Source: Schizophyllum amplum
Lineage: Eukaryota > Basidiomycota > Agaricomycetes > Agaricales > Schizophyllaceae
Direction of reading: 5' to 3'
DNA: 64,000 nucleotides
NCBI GenBank assembly: GCA_007026445.1
Contig: VDMD01000016.1
Span: 248,001-312,000 of the forward strand
Positions 36,022 to 47,088 of this stretch are shown piece after piece (the stretch's first letter is position 1; the number at the start of each line of letters is the position of its first letter). Both the position numbers and the translations under genes were made by a program. The notes beneath the pieces were generated by a model. That model was not told where the DNA came from. It saw only the letters and a program-made list of their open reading frames with translations, and ran no database searches.

Positions 36022-36657
36022 TTTGTGGTTCGGACTTCGTAAATGCTGCGAGTGTCAGTCGATGACATGGACAAGTTGGACGTGGTGGGCCGCTTGTGGA
36101 CCTTCCTCATCATTCACGGCTGGACTAGAACCGCGCTAGATACTTCCACTCGAAATCCAAATTCCTTCAATGTGATCTACAGGTGATTAGGCTCCTGGAA
36201 CGTGTAATTGCAAGCGTGATCAGACACGAAATCGTCTGATGGGCGAAAGTCGAACAAGGTTTCCGGCAGACGCCGAAATATTTGCTTCCGGCACAAAAGG
36301 GGATATCATTGTTGTAAACGGCTCGTGGCAATATTCTCGACAGTTTCAAGGTCAACTTTCAAGGCGCCCGGCTCCGTTACGACTCAGTCGCGACTCCTCC
36401 CTTGTTGTTTCTTAGCGCGGCAGGAACTGGGAGAGCTGACACAAAGGTAAATAATGCGAACATCATCGCCTGATACTCGGAGATCGCAGCAGAAGACTCG
36501 GGTGGAGAAAGCAAGAGAAAGCATCGATAACAGCATCCCTAGAAGACGCGCGAAGTCCGAAAAGTAGGGTAGAATAAATACTGCTCCAACCTGGGAACGT
36601 TGGGTAATAATGAAGGTGTCCAAGGAGCAAGGTATGTCCACTCGAATCGGCGACGTC

Positions 36658-39600
36658 TCATAGGATGACCAGGTCTCCCTTGCACGCGCTGCACCAGAAT
36701 ATGTGGTTCTCGTCCAGGAACTGTGGTCGGTGCGCACGCCGCGCGGCCTGCAGCGGGGTCCCGGGCCGCGAGCCACCATGCACTGCAGCTGCCGCGCGCT
36801 CGCTGTCCATGCGCGCCTTCAACATGCTCAGACTAACGTGGCGTTTGTGTCGCGTCTCCTCGCTTAAGCCTTCGTCGAGCGGGGACACCGACAGCGCGGG
36901 GGCAGGGCCACGGCTGGACCCGAAGGATGCACGTCCAGTCGGCGGGGATATGGCGCGTTGTACGACCGCTGTGCGGCCCGCGAGCTGCTGCTCAAGCATG
37001 GCGACGTGACGCTGGAGATTGTGTGCGCGTGCGTCCGAGGCGTAGACAGCATCCTCGAGAGAGCGGATACGCTGATGGGCAGCGGAGAGGTCAAGCTGGC
37101 GTGCAGATTCAAGGACTTCATTGCCGAACGAGTTGGGGGCATTTGCCTGAGAGGGTGATATCAGGGAATCTCGCAGTCGCTCGAGTTCTTCATCCTTCGC
37201 AGAGACCTCTATCCGCAACGCCTCGAGCTCATTTTGCGCTCGTGCGAATATGTCATGCTCCTCTTCCTGGAGCGCGCGTCAGCAGCGGCTTTGTGTGTGA
37301 AAGGAGAACCTTACCTGAACATTGCGACGCTCCTCAAGCTCCGCACGCAGCGTCTCGAGTTCATCAAGCAGCTCCTGTGAGGATTGCGATAGGTGGCTCA
37401 TGTCCGCCAGCCTCCGTGACGCTTCTTGATGATTGGCCGAGCGTTCCGCTTCGAGAGACTGTATGCTTTCCAAGGCGGCGTCCAGCTCGTTTTGCAGCTG
37501 TGCATAACCCCGCTGCAGCTCGGTGTTCATCTCCTGAGTTGACAATGCGTCCTTCTCCCTCATAGACGTCGTGTCCGCCAGCTGCCTTGCTGCCTGCGTA
37601 TGCTCCGCACGCACGTCTTCCAATGCCGCCTCCAGCTGCGAAATTGTGTCTTCCTTCGTGTGCACGGCGCGCTCCAGACTGTCAATCTTGTCTGCTAGCT
37701 CGAGCTTCGCGCCCATTAGCTCGACAAGCTTTGGACGCATCTCGTCAAGCGAGCGCATGAGAGACGTGCCCTCAGCCTGCAGATCTTGTTGCATCTTCTC
37801 AGCTTCCTCCGCACGGCGGTTGGCGTTCCGGGCTTCCGTCTGCGCGGCCTGTAGCTGACGCGCGGACGCCGTGAGCTCAGTGGCAGCCTGCGTCAGTCGT
37901 TCCTGAAGCTCTACGATGGCGCGCTGCATGCTCGCCAGCTCCATCTGAAGCGTTGTCTTCTCTTGCGCCAGCGAGCTGCTTTTCGATACATTCTCTTCCA
38001 TCTGTCGCCTCGCATCCTCGAACTGCTCCTGCAAGACATCGTGCTTCGATTTCCACTCGGACTCGGCTGCCTGGGCAGCGGAGACCTTGCTGTTGAGATC
38101 ATCGCGTTCTGCCTTCAAAGTGGCATGCGTCTAAAGAGCAGATCATGAGTCAACGGCAGAAGATATGAGCGAGGGAAAATATGCATCACCTGTTTCAATT
38201 TTGTCAATTGGAATTCCAGTTCGTCGGCGCGGTTCTGAGAGTTTCTCAAGGATTCCTCCAGGCGCTCGGCGCGGTCGTCGGCCTGTATTTGTTCCTCGAG
38301 TTCTCGCACACGCCGCTTGTGCTGATTCGACTCCTTCGTCAGTTCGGCGACGGACGCCTGGGCCAATTGCAGCTGACGTTCCTGATGGAAGGCTTCAGCA
38401 AAGCCCCTGCCGCATTAAACGAGCGTACAGACCTGGTCTCGACACTTGTCCGCGAGTTCTTTTTCCGCAGTCTGCGACGCATTGAGCGTGCTCGTTATCT
38501 CTCGTATCCGGACGTCCACAGTCTGCACTTCCTCGGCGAGGCTGACAGATTTGGAACGCTCTTGCTGGAGATCCTGCTCAAGCTCGTGCGAAGCTATGAC
38601 GGAATTAGATGACCATACGACAGCCGTAAAGACGCGCTTGACGCACCGGCTTCGATGCTTTCAAGGCGCTCGAGCTCTGCGGTCAAGGACGACTTCTCGG
38701 AAACGAGAAGATTGATGGTCTGCTGATTATTTTGCTTCATGTCATTAATCTCCGCTTCCAAGCGCTGGTTTTGTTCTCAAGCGTACGAGCGCGGGCACGC
38801 TCCTCGTCAAGATGAGTCGACGCCTGTTGATATGCTCGTGCAGACTTCCCCTGTTCGCCCTGTGCATGCTTGAGACGCTCCTCCGCGGACTCTCGCTGCT
38901 TTCGCTCGTCGACGAGCCGAGCATCGTACTGAGCCTTCGTCCGCTCCGCAATTTGTGACAATGTATCCTTGTCCGATCGCAGAGCTCGGGCCTCCTTCTC
39001 GAGGTCGTGCGCGCGAGTACGTTCCGTATCGAGAGCCGTTCGTACTTCTTGGAGGGTGCGGAACGCGCCATCACGCTCGACCTGCAAGTGTTGCAATTGT
39101 TCTTTCAAAGCCTGACCACTCTGACGTTCTTGCATAAGAGCGGCTTCTGCCTGCTTCAACTCTGGGCGAGATGTGAATGAGCCGAGTGAAGGAATGAAGG
39201 TATATGCGCACGGGCGTCTATTCCATCGAATTGCTGCAACTGAAAGGATAGAGTGTCCTTCTCGGCCTGAAGTGTTGACATGTGGCGCTGTAAAGCCATC
39301 TCTTTCTCGTGGGATAGAGAGGGGCTCAGGACCGCGCTAGACCGAGGAGAATGCGTAGCCGAGGCCGGTGACCCGACGCGACCAGGCGCAGGCGATGGCG
39401 CGCGAGGCATAGAGGTAATCCAGGAGGAATCTGAGCCATCTCCCCCGCCGAACCTGAAGGCACACGACCATTGAGCGTGAGTAGGGCTGATTCGGGTACA
39501 ATGGTCTAGTGTACGCACAGATCAGCCACGTCCCGCTTCTCTTCTTCCCCTGGAGGCTCTGATAGCGCTGGCGTTGTTGACCTTGACGGTGGACTGATGA

Positions 39601-39746
39601 TTCCAGCAGGCCCCGCTTTCTTAGCCTTTTGCCGCTTGGCAAGCTGTCCCAAGTCCCCGTCAATGGCGCGTCGGGCAGGTTGGCGGAAGGGTAATTACCA
39701 ATGCCTTTGCCCTTGCCGCCTTTGCGGCGCGGTCGTCCTCAGACAT
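36658..39746 (-). CDS. Long coiled-coil protein (golgin/kinesin-stalk-like architecture)
   Basis: The start MSEDDRAAKAAKAKAL (39746) is followed by a Lys-rich KRQKAKKAGPAG, Ser/Pro-rich sequence (PRAPSPAPGRVGSPAS) and then about 650 residues of heptad-rich coiled coil (for example QVERDGAFRTLQEVRTALDT, KLELADKIDSLERAVHTKED and NVSKSSSLAQEKTTLQMELA). The C-terminus leaves the coiled coil with RHKRHVSLSMLKARMDSERA and ends FLDENHIFWCSACKGDLVIL, containing a CxxC pair that could bind metal. Introns are at about 38104-38190, 38400-38440, 38600-38650 and near 37270-37310. One base is missing from TTTT 38769-38772, where ARTLENK continues as NQRLEAEINDMKQ in another frame. I cannot assign a named family; tethering or cytoskeletal roles are possible. 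It lies in the same orientation as the Gbeta gene, about 520 bp downstream of it. Confidence 0.8.
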
Positions 39747-40267
39747 TACAAGCTGCTATAGATGAAGGTAGAAGGAGTCCAGGAAACAACGTAACTTTCA
39801 CAAAGCGTTGAGGACAAGATGATCGGGAACAGGGCGCGTCCCCGCGACGTGTCCGTGATCTCACGTGTTTTGATTCTGGCGCTCGAGTTGAAGTTGACTT
39901 CCTTGAAGTTCAACCCACACTTGCTTGCCGTTTATCGTATGTATAATTCCGCGGAGTAAATGAGATACGGATTCGCCCTATATACGTTAAAGAGAAGCAT
40001 TTGAAGAGGGAGCAGCATAAAGACAGTCGAGGTGACGATATATAAGACACAAGTTACGTAGAGGGGATCAAGGTGGGAGAGGCTTAGGAAGTGAGTAGCG
40101 ACCGACTCGAGGCGTCCTTGTCATCGTAGATGGGGGCTCGCGGGTGGGTATAGATCTCATACAAGTCAAGCAGACCATGCCAAAGGTGGCTAAGTGAGTA
40201 GCTCTCTACAGTAGCGGGAAGACGAAGGAGTGGGCGTCCAAGGGTACATATATACGGACTTGAAAGC
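39747..40267. other. Intergenic region
   Basis: This is the 3' flank of the Gbeta gene and promoter of the coiled-coil gene, both on the minus strand. No further gene is seen. Confidence 0.5.
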
Positions 40268-41521
40268 TTAAGCCCAGACCTATGACCAGGGTCAGCAACA
40301 GGGCAACCAGCGGTGAAGACTGACGTACCCGAAGAGTGCTGTCCCAGCTACCCGTGCAAAGAGCCATGCCGTCCGAGCTGACGCCCAAGCAGCTGACACG
40401 GTTTTCGTGACCAGTCAAGACGCCTACACGCTCGCCCTTAAGGGTATCCCAGACGTTGCAAGTCCAGTCATCGTAACCTCCGAACAAGATGCGACCCGAG
40501 ATGGAGAACGCGACGGAGGTGATACCGCACAGAATGTTGTCGTGAGTGAACGTGTTCAGCTCACGGTCGGCACGGAGGTCGAACAGACGGCAAGAAGCAT
40601 CGTCGGAGCCAGTCGCGAACGCGTCGCCGTTGGGGAAGAATCTGCCAAAACGTCAGTTCTAATCGGATATAGCACTGTTGGTAACCTACTGTACGGCGTT
40701 AATGTCGGACTCATGACCAGTGAAGGTCTGAGTGGCGCGACCGCTGCGAACATCCCAAAGCTTCGCGGTGGCATCACAGGCACCAGAGACGAAAACGTTC
40801 TGGTTGGGGCCGAGCGAGAGGCTGCAACCACGTCAATCACTAGTTTCCCAATGAGGTAATTTGCAATCACCTCATCACGTCTCCTGTGTGGTCGCTGAAT
40901 TCGACGACGCGTACGCCGGCCTCGATATCCCACAGCATACAGGTCATGTCACCCGAGCTGGTCACGATTTGGCGGTCGTTCAGGAAGCGGCAGCAACTGA
41001 GGTAGCCAGAATGCGCGCTCAGCTCGCGAGCACCCCTGACACTGTTGCCCTCCTTGTTTTGCAGGTTGTAAATGGAGCAGATGTTGTCGAGACCACCGCA
41101 GGCCACGAAATTGCCGGACGGGGAGTACGCGCAGGTCATGACCCAGCTGGAGCGGAGCGGTATTGCGTGAACCTTGTTGGTGGTGTAGGCGTCCCAGACG
41201 ATGAGCTTCCCGTCCTGCGAGGCAGACACCAGATGTCTCCGGTCGGCAGCCCAGTGCATCGCATAGATTTTGGCGAGATGACCCCTCAATGCCCGACGTG
41301 GGCGCATAACGATGCGGGGCAACGCGTCGACCTCGGCCGCCATGGCACGCACTACATGAAACGCGATTGGTCAAACGGCATACTCGACCACAGTTGGAGT
41401 GGAACGCACGACTGGTGTCCGCGGACGACTCCTTCTTCGACCTGATCTTCTCCTTCAAGCTCTCTGCCTCCCGACGGGCAGCGGCTATGCGCTCCTGTAT
41501 ATCACCTTGGTTTTGCGACAT
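40268..41521 (-). CDS. gpb1: Heterotrimeric G protein beta subunit
   Basis: This is the beta subunit of heterotrimeric G proteins, which acts with gamma downstream of pheromone or nutrient receptors. The N-terminal helix ([20 protein letters not shown]) is the gamma-binding coiled coil. Seven WD repeats follow, with signatures such as [120 protein letters not shown] and [20 protein letters not shown]. The last coding exon is only 12 nt (40268-40279) and supplies Val-Trp-Ala-stop after the intron that follows SWDSTLR, restoring the invariant C-terminus. Introns also follow the N-terminal helix and interrupt repeats 4-6. The length, about 350 residues, is canonical, and no frame error was seen. 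Confidence 0.96.
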
Positions 41522-43748
41522 GATTGCGGAGTGTGGAGTCCGGGAACGACTGGACTAGTGCTGATGGGAGGGGATAAAGGGCCTGTGTAAGCAGAGCCTG
41601 AACATGAGCTATATGCTTAGATAGGCTATTGTATTGCTTACGAGTTCGGGGAAAACTGTAGGAAAGGAGAGCGAACGCAGAGCGACGGCGACGAGCTCTG
41701 GTTGCGTGACAAGGATGCCGAGGGGGAGAGAGAGTCGAAATGAGCGCGTCCGACGTCGACGGCGATGGCGGCGACGAGAAACGAGCGCGAACAGCGACGA
41801 GAACGGTCTGTGCGATGGCAGGAGCGGGCGAACGACGGCGTGATCCCACTTTGGGCGGAGCTTGAAATTCGCCCCTAAATGGTAGTAACAACTGTCGCGT
41901 GGCTTCTGCTCTTGACCAATTCACGGACTCCTCCGCAACCGAACCGCAACTCCTAATCCGGGTCTCCTTGGTCCCAAAATGGGACTGCATGTCCCCCCAT
42001 CGCGCTGCTGATTTCTCTGGCACCAACCCACTTGCCTTTAGGACAAGACCGCACCGTAATGTTCAAATTGAACTCTACATTGGCGCTCCGTCTGCAAAGC
42101 ATCTTCGGAAGCTGAACTGTCTTCCTGGCCTTGAAAATGAAGGTGTGGTCTAGACAGCGACGTTCCTAGTCGAAGCTGGTCTAGTTCCACCACATACGAC
42201 CGACAACCGGGGGCTCGTAGGATGGCGTTCAACTTCGCTCCCCGAACCGTGCGCATTCTCGGATTCCGTGAAGGGTTCCGCTTCTTTCCGTTCGTGCGCC
42301 GTGTTCCTGCTTCACTTCCGTCATGCCCCCCTGCAGAACCTTCCTGGCTGATTTTTTCACGCGGCGCTGTAAGCACGTCCACGCCTCGTTAATGCACGTT
42401 TGTTGACTTTCTCAGGCAATCGCGAGGGCTGACACGACGTCAGTCTTCGTACGGACGCAATATAGCCAATCCTTGACTGCGCAGCGGCGTGTGTTGGGGG
42501 CATGCCAGCCGACGTCCTCTATTAATTCCGCTACGTCTTGCCAGGGCTTGGCTCCTTCATTTCCGTCGGCCGCCACCTACTTCTCAAAGCCACCGACACC
42601 TCCTCGGTGTCTGTATGTTCATGAATGTGCAGTATTTCTTCAGGATCGCTTCTCCAGCGCCTTACTGGAACTGTACATCACACTATGACGGGATGTGAGG
42701 TCCTTGCTTACCGGGGCGATAACCAGTGCCAGATCGGAACTGCACGAACTCGCGGCGGGTGGCATGCCTGTCACGTGACCGATGTTCATCTTTCGTCTGA
42801 GCTCACCCGCACAGCTGAGGTGGCAGTAAAAGGGGATGCTGCCGCGAGATGATGTTTTGAGACGGGTAAGAGCCTTTCTCGACGTAACTGAGCGCAGTTA
42901 TCGCTGGATGTACGCAGATGCAAGGCTCTCGCTCGAATAAGCGCCGGGCGCCTATTTGAGTCATCGGTGTAGTTGTACTGTGCACGCCGGCCCTGTTAAC
43001 GCGCAGAGCATTATTGGACCTCGGGCGGACCTTCGCTGCTGTGACGCGCTGGATCATCGATCTGCACAGGTCTGTTGCGTTCTGACTCGCCTTTTGTCCA
43101 AACTGACGCCGCGCCGACCACGATCTTTCGGATACCTTCGTGGCGTCCCGGCACCAGAAGGCACATCCGGAGATTATGGACTTTCTTTCGTTCAGCACTT
43201 GACGACGGTGATAAGGCTCTTTGTCATCCGGTTGAAGGCCAAAACAGTAACCACTTTTTATTCAGACTGCTTCGTCAGCCTATGCGAAGCGGCTGCGAAG
43301 GTAGGTGAGCCTTTCCACGACTCCACGCAAGCTCTAGGTGATAAACATCCAATTATCGCGGACGAGGCGCCCACTCGCTCAGCTCAAGGGCAGCGGCTGC
43401 GCCGGAGTCGCAACTCCCCGTCCGCGAGCTCCATTCCCGCATCCCAGAGCTCGGGTGTTTTTTCACCAGCCCTTGATGGTACGGCCACTCGCGCAAGCCC
43501 TCCGCGGGGGCAGGACATCTTATGTGAGTCATCGGGCGGGTCCAGGAAATTCATCGTTGCCAAATCTCAGCTCGGATGCGATATTGGCCACTCCGCGGGT
43601 GGCCGCCAACACAGCTTGGGTGTACAAATTCGCTCACTCTCCATACCAGCTCACGCTGTGCCCTTGAGCTGCCCAGTTATAAAGGCGAGGTGAGTCACTC
43701 GAAAGTCCTCCAGAAGATTTTCTACTCGTACAACAGCCGCATTCTATC
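41522..43748. other. Gene-poor region of 2.2 kb upstream of the Gbeta and dsRBD genes
   Basis: It contains the Gbeta promoter at its left end and the promoter of the first dsRBD gene at its right end. Open frames at 42956-43693 (plus) and 42038-42382 and 42803-43198 (minus) show no recognisable domain. I looked for further dsRBD copies and did not find one by eye. Confidence 0.4.
43678..43684 (+). promoter_or_regulatory. TATA box of dsRBD gene A
   Basis: TATAAAG lies 65 bp before the ATG at 43749. The two other dsRBD genes have a comparable box at a similar distance. Confidence 0.65.
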
Positions 43749-44092
43749 ATGTCATCCATCGGTGCGCCTACTCTCTGAATCGTGCTTCTACGTGCTGACG
43801 CTTTGCTTCTGCGTACAGGCAATCGCACAAGGCTCAACAAATATGCGCAGCTCTTGAGGAGGCAGGTGACTTGGTCCGACCAGCAGGCAGGCCCAGCGAG
43901 CGGCACGACATGGCGTTCGACCGTCTTCTGTGCGTTCGTTTCCCTTCCCCCCGGATTATCCACTGACTCTCACCATTCCCAGTGGACGGCTACGATTATG
44001 GGAACGGTCGAGGCAGTAGCAAGGACGCATCCCGAGAGGACGCTGCTGCGAGAGCAATAATTGCCCTGCGCAATGAGGGCAGCATATCCTGA
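43749..44092 (+). CDS. Stand-alone dsRNA-binding domain protein A (77 aa)
   Basis: Spliced from three exons (43749-43761, 43819-43929, 43983-44092), the product is a single dsRBD and little else. Helix 1 is NRTRLNKYAQLLRRQ, strands 1-3 are VTWSDQQAGPASGTTWRSTV and FLDGYDYGNGRG, and helix 2 is SSKDASREDAAARAIIALRN. The positively charged K-x-x-A-x-x-x-A pattern at the start of helix 2 is reduced to SKDASRE, so RNA contacts may be weaker than in a canonical domain. A TATA box precedes the start. It is the first of three related genes on the same strand within 3 kb, and it lacks the second intron found in B and C. dsRBDs bind RNA duplexes in a sequence-independent way; the cellular role here is unknown. 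The exon structure was deduced by hand. Confidence 0.8.
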
Positions 44093-45163
44093 TTTATGAC
44101 TATCCACCACCACCGCCATCACACCTCTCTCCTCCCACTTTACACCTGCTTTAATCGCCGCTCAGGGATATGCAGATCGCTCATAGATGTATTATGTCCC
44201 TGCCCTTAGATTTGTCTAATTGCTGTCTAATTGCAATCCCCTTTCCGACGCTACGTGTCCGAATACAAGACGAGGCAGATATCATCCGTGCCTGCGTCCA
44301 GAACTCAGCACGCCCCAGTGGATTGTCATTGAGGTTCAAGCATCTGGTAAATTCGGAAGCCTACGCAGAACGTCGGACGTCCGGATCTGATGGGGTTAGC
44401 GGTTTAGAAGCCCGCGACGCCCACAAAGCCGGCTGATGCTCTCGCCATACTCCGTCGGGCAAGGTCGCGTGGCGTGAAAAACTGCACTCCATCACGTGGC
44501 CGTGTACTTCTCTGTGTATCCTTAGCTCCCACGACGATGACAAGACGATTGGCGGGATCTCAACGCCATGCCGAGCTGCCTCTTATTATCTCGCACTCTG
44601 TTCTCAACATTGTAGCAGCATCTTATCCAGCAAGCTCAGCTTCTCAGAGAAAGCCTGCTCGCTGACATATCCGCCACTCCCAACGCCCAGGTGTTGATGC
44701 GACGTCTCGTCGGCCAATTATGGAGTCCTCATGGACAATCCGAGGCGTGCATTGCTTGACACACGCACAGTACTTCCTGCCAAAATGGTATCGCTCCTCA
44801 GAGTTCAATGCACCCTCTCCGCGATTCGGCGTGTGGCACCACCACCCTCGCCGCGCTGTGGTACGCACCTGTGGCTTCTATGCACCGTGCGCGCCACGAT
44901 TTTCTCGGAAATTTGCGAACAACCATCTTCCGCTCGAGCTCTTCAAGGTCTCTGGGAGACATCGCAATGAAATTGCAGCGTCGACGCGCCATTGCATTGG
45001 TCTTCTCTAAGTGTCGGCAGGGATATGAAGCTTCTTCCAACTCCATGATTTTTCTTTGTCTTGCAGCTGCGTCTCGGCGCGTCGCGCAGCCAGACCGGCT
45101 GCACCCAATATAAGCCCGCGCGATGTGGCCTGTAGCTGCAGCGACACAGCAGCTCTATACACG
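44093..45163. other. Spacer between dsRBD genes A and B
   Basis: No gene is supported. Short open frames on both strands (for example 44720-45010) show no dsRBD features. An 11-bp direct repeat (TGTCTAATTGC twice) lies at about 44212-44233. The last 55 bp carry the TATA box of gene B. Confidence 0.4.
45109..45114 (+). promoter_or_regulatory. TATA box of dsRBD gene B
   Basis: TATAAG lies 50 bp before the ATG at 45164. Confidence 0.6.
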
Positions 45164-45549
45164 ATGGGTGCGCTTTCCATCGCATTGCACAACGAAGCGG
45201 TCACTGACGCGCTTTACAGACGCCATTGCGAAGCTTAACAACTGTATGCGAACCACTCGATCAGCGCAATTTATTATTTGCCTCGACTAACAGCGCTCGC
45301 AGACTTTCAGGGGAAGGGCCAGCTAGCCGCCGTCAGTTGGGCGACTAAGGAGACGCGCGATGCCAAAGGCGTCTCTACGTGGGCCGTCAAGTGCAACAGT
45401 GAGTCACGGGACCGCATCGACAGTCTTTGATACTGACGGCCGTCTCATCAGTTCGCGGGGAAACGAAGGGCACCGCTTCCGCCCCCACCAAGAATGGCGC
45501 AAAAATCGCGGCTGCCCAGCAGGCTCTCGATGCTCTCGGAGTTGCCTAG
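45164..45549 (+). CDS. Stand-alone dsRNA-binding domain protein B (73 aa)
   Basis: Four coding exons are needed: 45164-45167 (only ATG-G), 45220-45243 (24 nt), 45303-45398 and 45452-45549. The spliced product is a complete dsRBD: helix 1 MDAIAKLNNYFQGKG, strand 1 LAAVSWATKETRD, strands 2-3 VSTWAVKCNIRGETKG, and loop plus helix 2 APTKNGAKIAAAQQALDALG. Helix 2 starts with TKNGAK, a good match to the lysine-rich RNA-binding motif. All four exons join in frame with GT..AG borders, and the reading ends at TAG 45547-45549. A one-base change in any exon would break the domain, so the model is well supported. A TATA box lies 50 bp upstream. There is no second domain, signal or membrane segment. It could act as a dsRNA-binding competitor or adaptor (inference). 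Confidence 0.85.
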
Positions 45550-46356
45550 CTTTTCCTCGCCGTCCACCGATTGAATGTCCCTTCCCATCGATCCCACTCC
45601 CGATTCCGGCTATCTATTCCTCGGCAGGCCGTGGCAGGATGTATCCGACCGACTTTGTAGCCCCTTTCTGTATCCGATTGTATTTTTATTCCCCGCACTC
45701 CGAAAGCCATTCGCAACATTTCCAACTCCGCGGCACGGTGAGGTCGCTCTCACTTGCGACCAATCCGAAACCGGACCACTTTATAGGAGCGTCTCCTTCG
45801 CCAGCGGCGGTCCATGTATCCGGACCCGTACGGTGAAGTAAACCTCTTAAGTTGCCGTGGCTCGCCGCGGGCCTAGTTTGGCACTTCTGGCTCACCGAAT
45901 CGCCTTTAGTGGTTCGCCGAATGTTTGCCGTCCGCCGTCTTCTGATGATTTCCTAGGATTTTACAAGCTCGGCACATCGGATAGCCCAGACCTAGAGATA
46001 GCGCCTCTACCAGCTATCAGACTCTGCTATTGGTGGGCTTGATCTCTTAGGTGGCCTTCATCTCTCCTCGACACACCATCACCCCGTGTGGCGCTCATTG
46101 TCTGTTTATCGAGGTGCGCCGAGGCAGTGCAACTGGCAATCGGCCCGGTGTGCTGGCGGCGAGACTGATGATATAGTAGTACCAGTTACATCCGAGCTGC
46201 GGGAGGATACGCTGGCTCATAATATGCCGACCTGACCCCATGGACATGGCTGCATCTGCACTGTATCAATTTCCGTTTTCAATCTATGGGCGCAGGATAT
46301 AAAGAGCGGGGACACTGGCCAGACTGCAAATTCAGAGCCCTTCCCATTTCGCCGCA
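45550..46356. other. Spacer between dsRBD genes B and C
   Basis: No further gene was recognised; the TATA box of gene C lies at 46298-46304. Confidence 0.45.
46298..46304 (+). promoter_or_regulatory. TATA box of dsRBD gene C
   Basis: TATAAAG lies 53 bp before the ATG at 46357. Confidence 0.65.
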
Positions 46357-46783
46357 ATGTCGAGTACGTCGTCGCCTCACTATGTGGCAACAATCTGTTA
46401 ACTGTCGCAGACTATGTAACAAAGTTGAACAACTGTGCGAGTGCTCGTTTACACCACGTTCGTAATGCGCTAATACTCGCCGTTCAGTTTTTCAGACGAG
46501 ACAGCAGACCACGCGGGTTACCTACTCTGAGAGCAGCGCGGGCCCTTCACACGCACGCATATGGACCGTGCAGTGCAAAGGTACGTTTACTTATAACTCA
46601 CCATCGCCTCTTCGAGACTCATATACCAAGTGGACGGGCAAACTCTTGGGACGGGTGTCGCGGCGCAGAAGTCAGTCGCAAAGGAGGAAGCAGCGCGCCA
46701 GGCACTTCAGGTTCGCTATATCATGCTGCTCCTTTTGTCCAGATTCTAATGTGTCCCTGTCCTAGAATCCCAGCCTAGCCTGA
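46357..46783 (+). CDS. Stand-alone dsRNA-binding domain protein C (73 aa)
   Basis: Five coding exons (46357-46363, 46411-46434, 46488-46580, 46631-46710, 46766-46783) join in frame. The product is one canonical dsRBD: helix 1 MSNYVTKLNNFFQTR, strand 1 TRVTYSESSAGPSHARIW, strands 2-3 WTVQCKVDGQTLGTG and helix 2 AAQKSVAKEEAARQALQ. It keeps the GPSH turn and the QKSVAKEEAA helix start seen in RNA-binding dsRBDs. Its second exon is 24 nt and ends after the same Leu-Asn-Asn codons as in gene B, with the same intron phase, so the two are clearly paralogous. The total of 222 coding nt equals that of gene B. The last six-codon exon is extra compared with B. Its function is unknown; see the findings. 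Confidence 0.87.
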
Positions 46784-47088
46784 GATGCATCAGTGGCGAG
46801 TTTTGATCACAGCTTGAGTGGTTTCTTGAAGAGGGACGGACGCAGTACTTGAACGCATTATTTATCGGAGCTTTAGCTCGGCGATGTATCCTATGTAGTT
46901 ATTGGCACCGCACTGTATCATTTGCATACTAGTATCACGCACCCATGAACGTTCAGGCGCCCGCCTGAATGGAAGTTCGAGAACGGAAACGACATATTGT
47001 GACGTGACACGCAATTGACGGTGTCAATAACCCGTCACTTGCACAGCCACGCCAAGTTGGACTTCGAACTTGCATCATCTCGCACACG
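46784..47088. other. Intergenic region
   Basis: There is no gene; it contains the promoter of the small membrane-protein gene. Confidence 0.45.

Larger units (their letters stand above)
35615..36657. other. Convergent intergenic region with short repeats
   Basis: It lies between the 3' ends of the methyltransferase (plus) and coiled-coil (minus) genes. It holds a 21-bp tandem duplication and a perfect hairpin with a GAAA loop, listed separately. No gene is supported. Confidence 0.5.

Noticed and set aside
44093..45163. A fourth dsRBD copy between genes A and B
   Set aside because: I found no helix-1 or helix-2 motif in any frame on either strand by eye; a profile search could still detect a decayed one.
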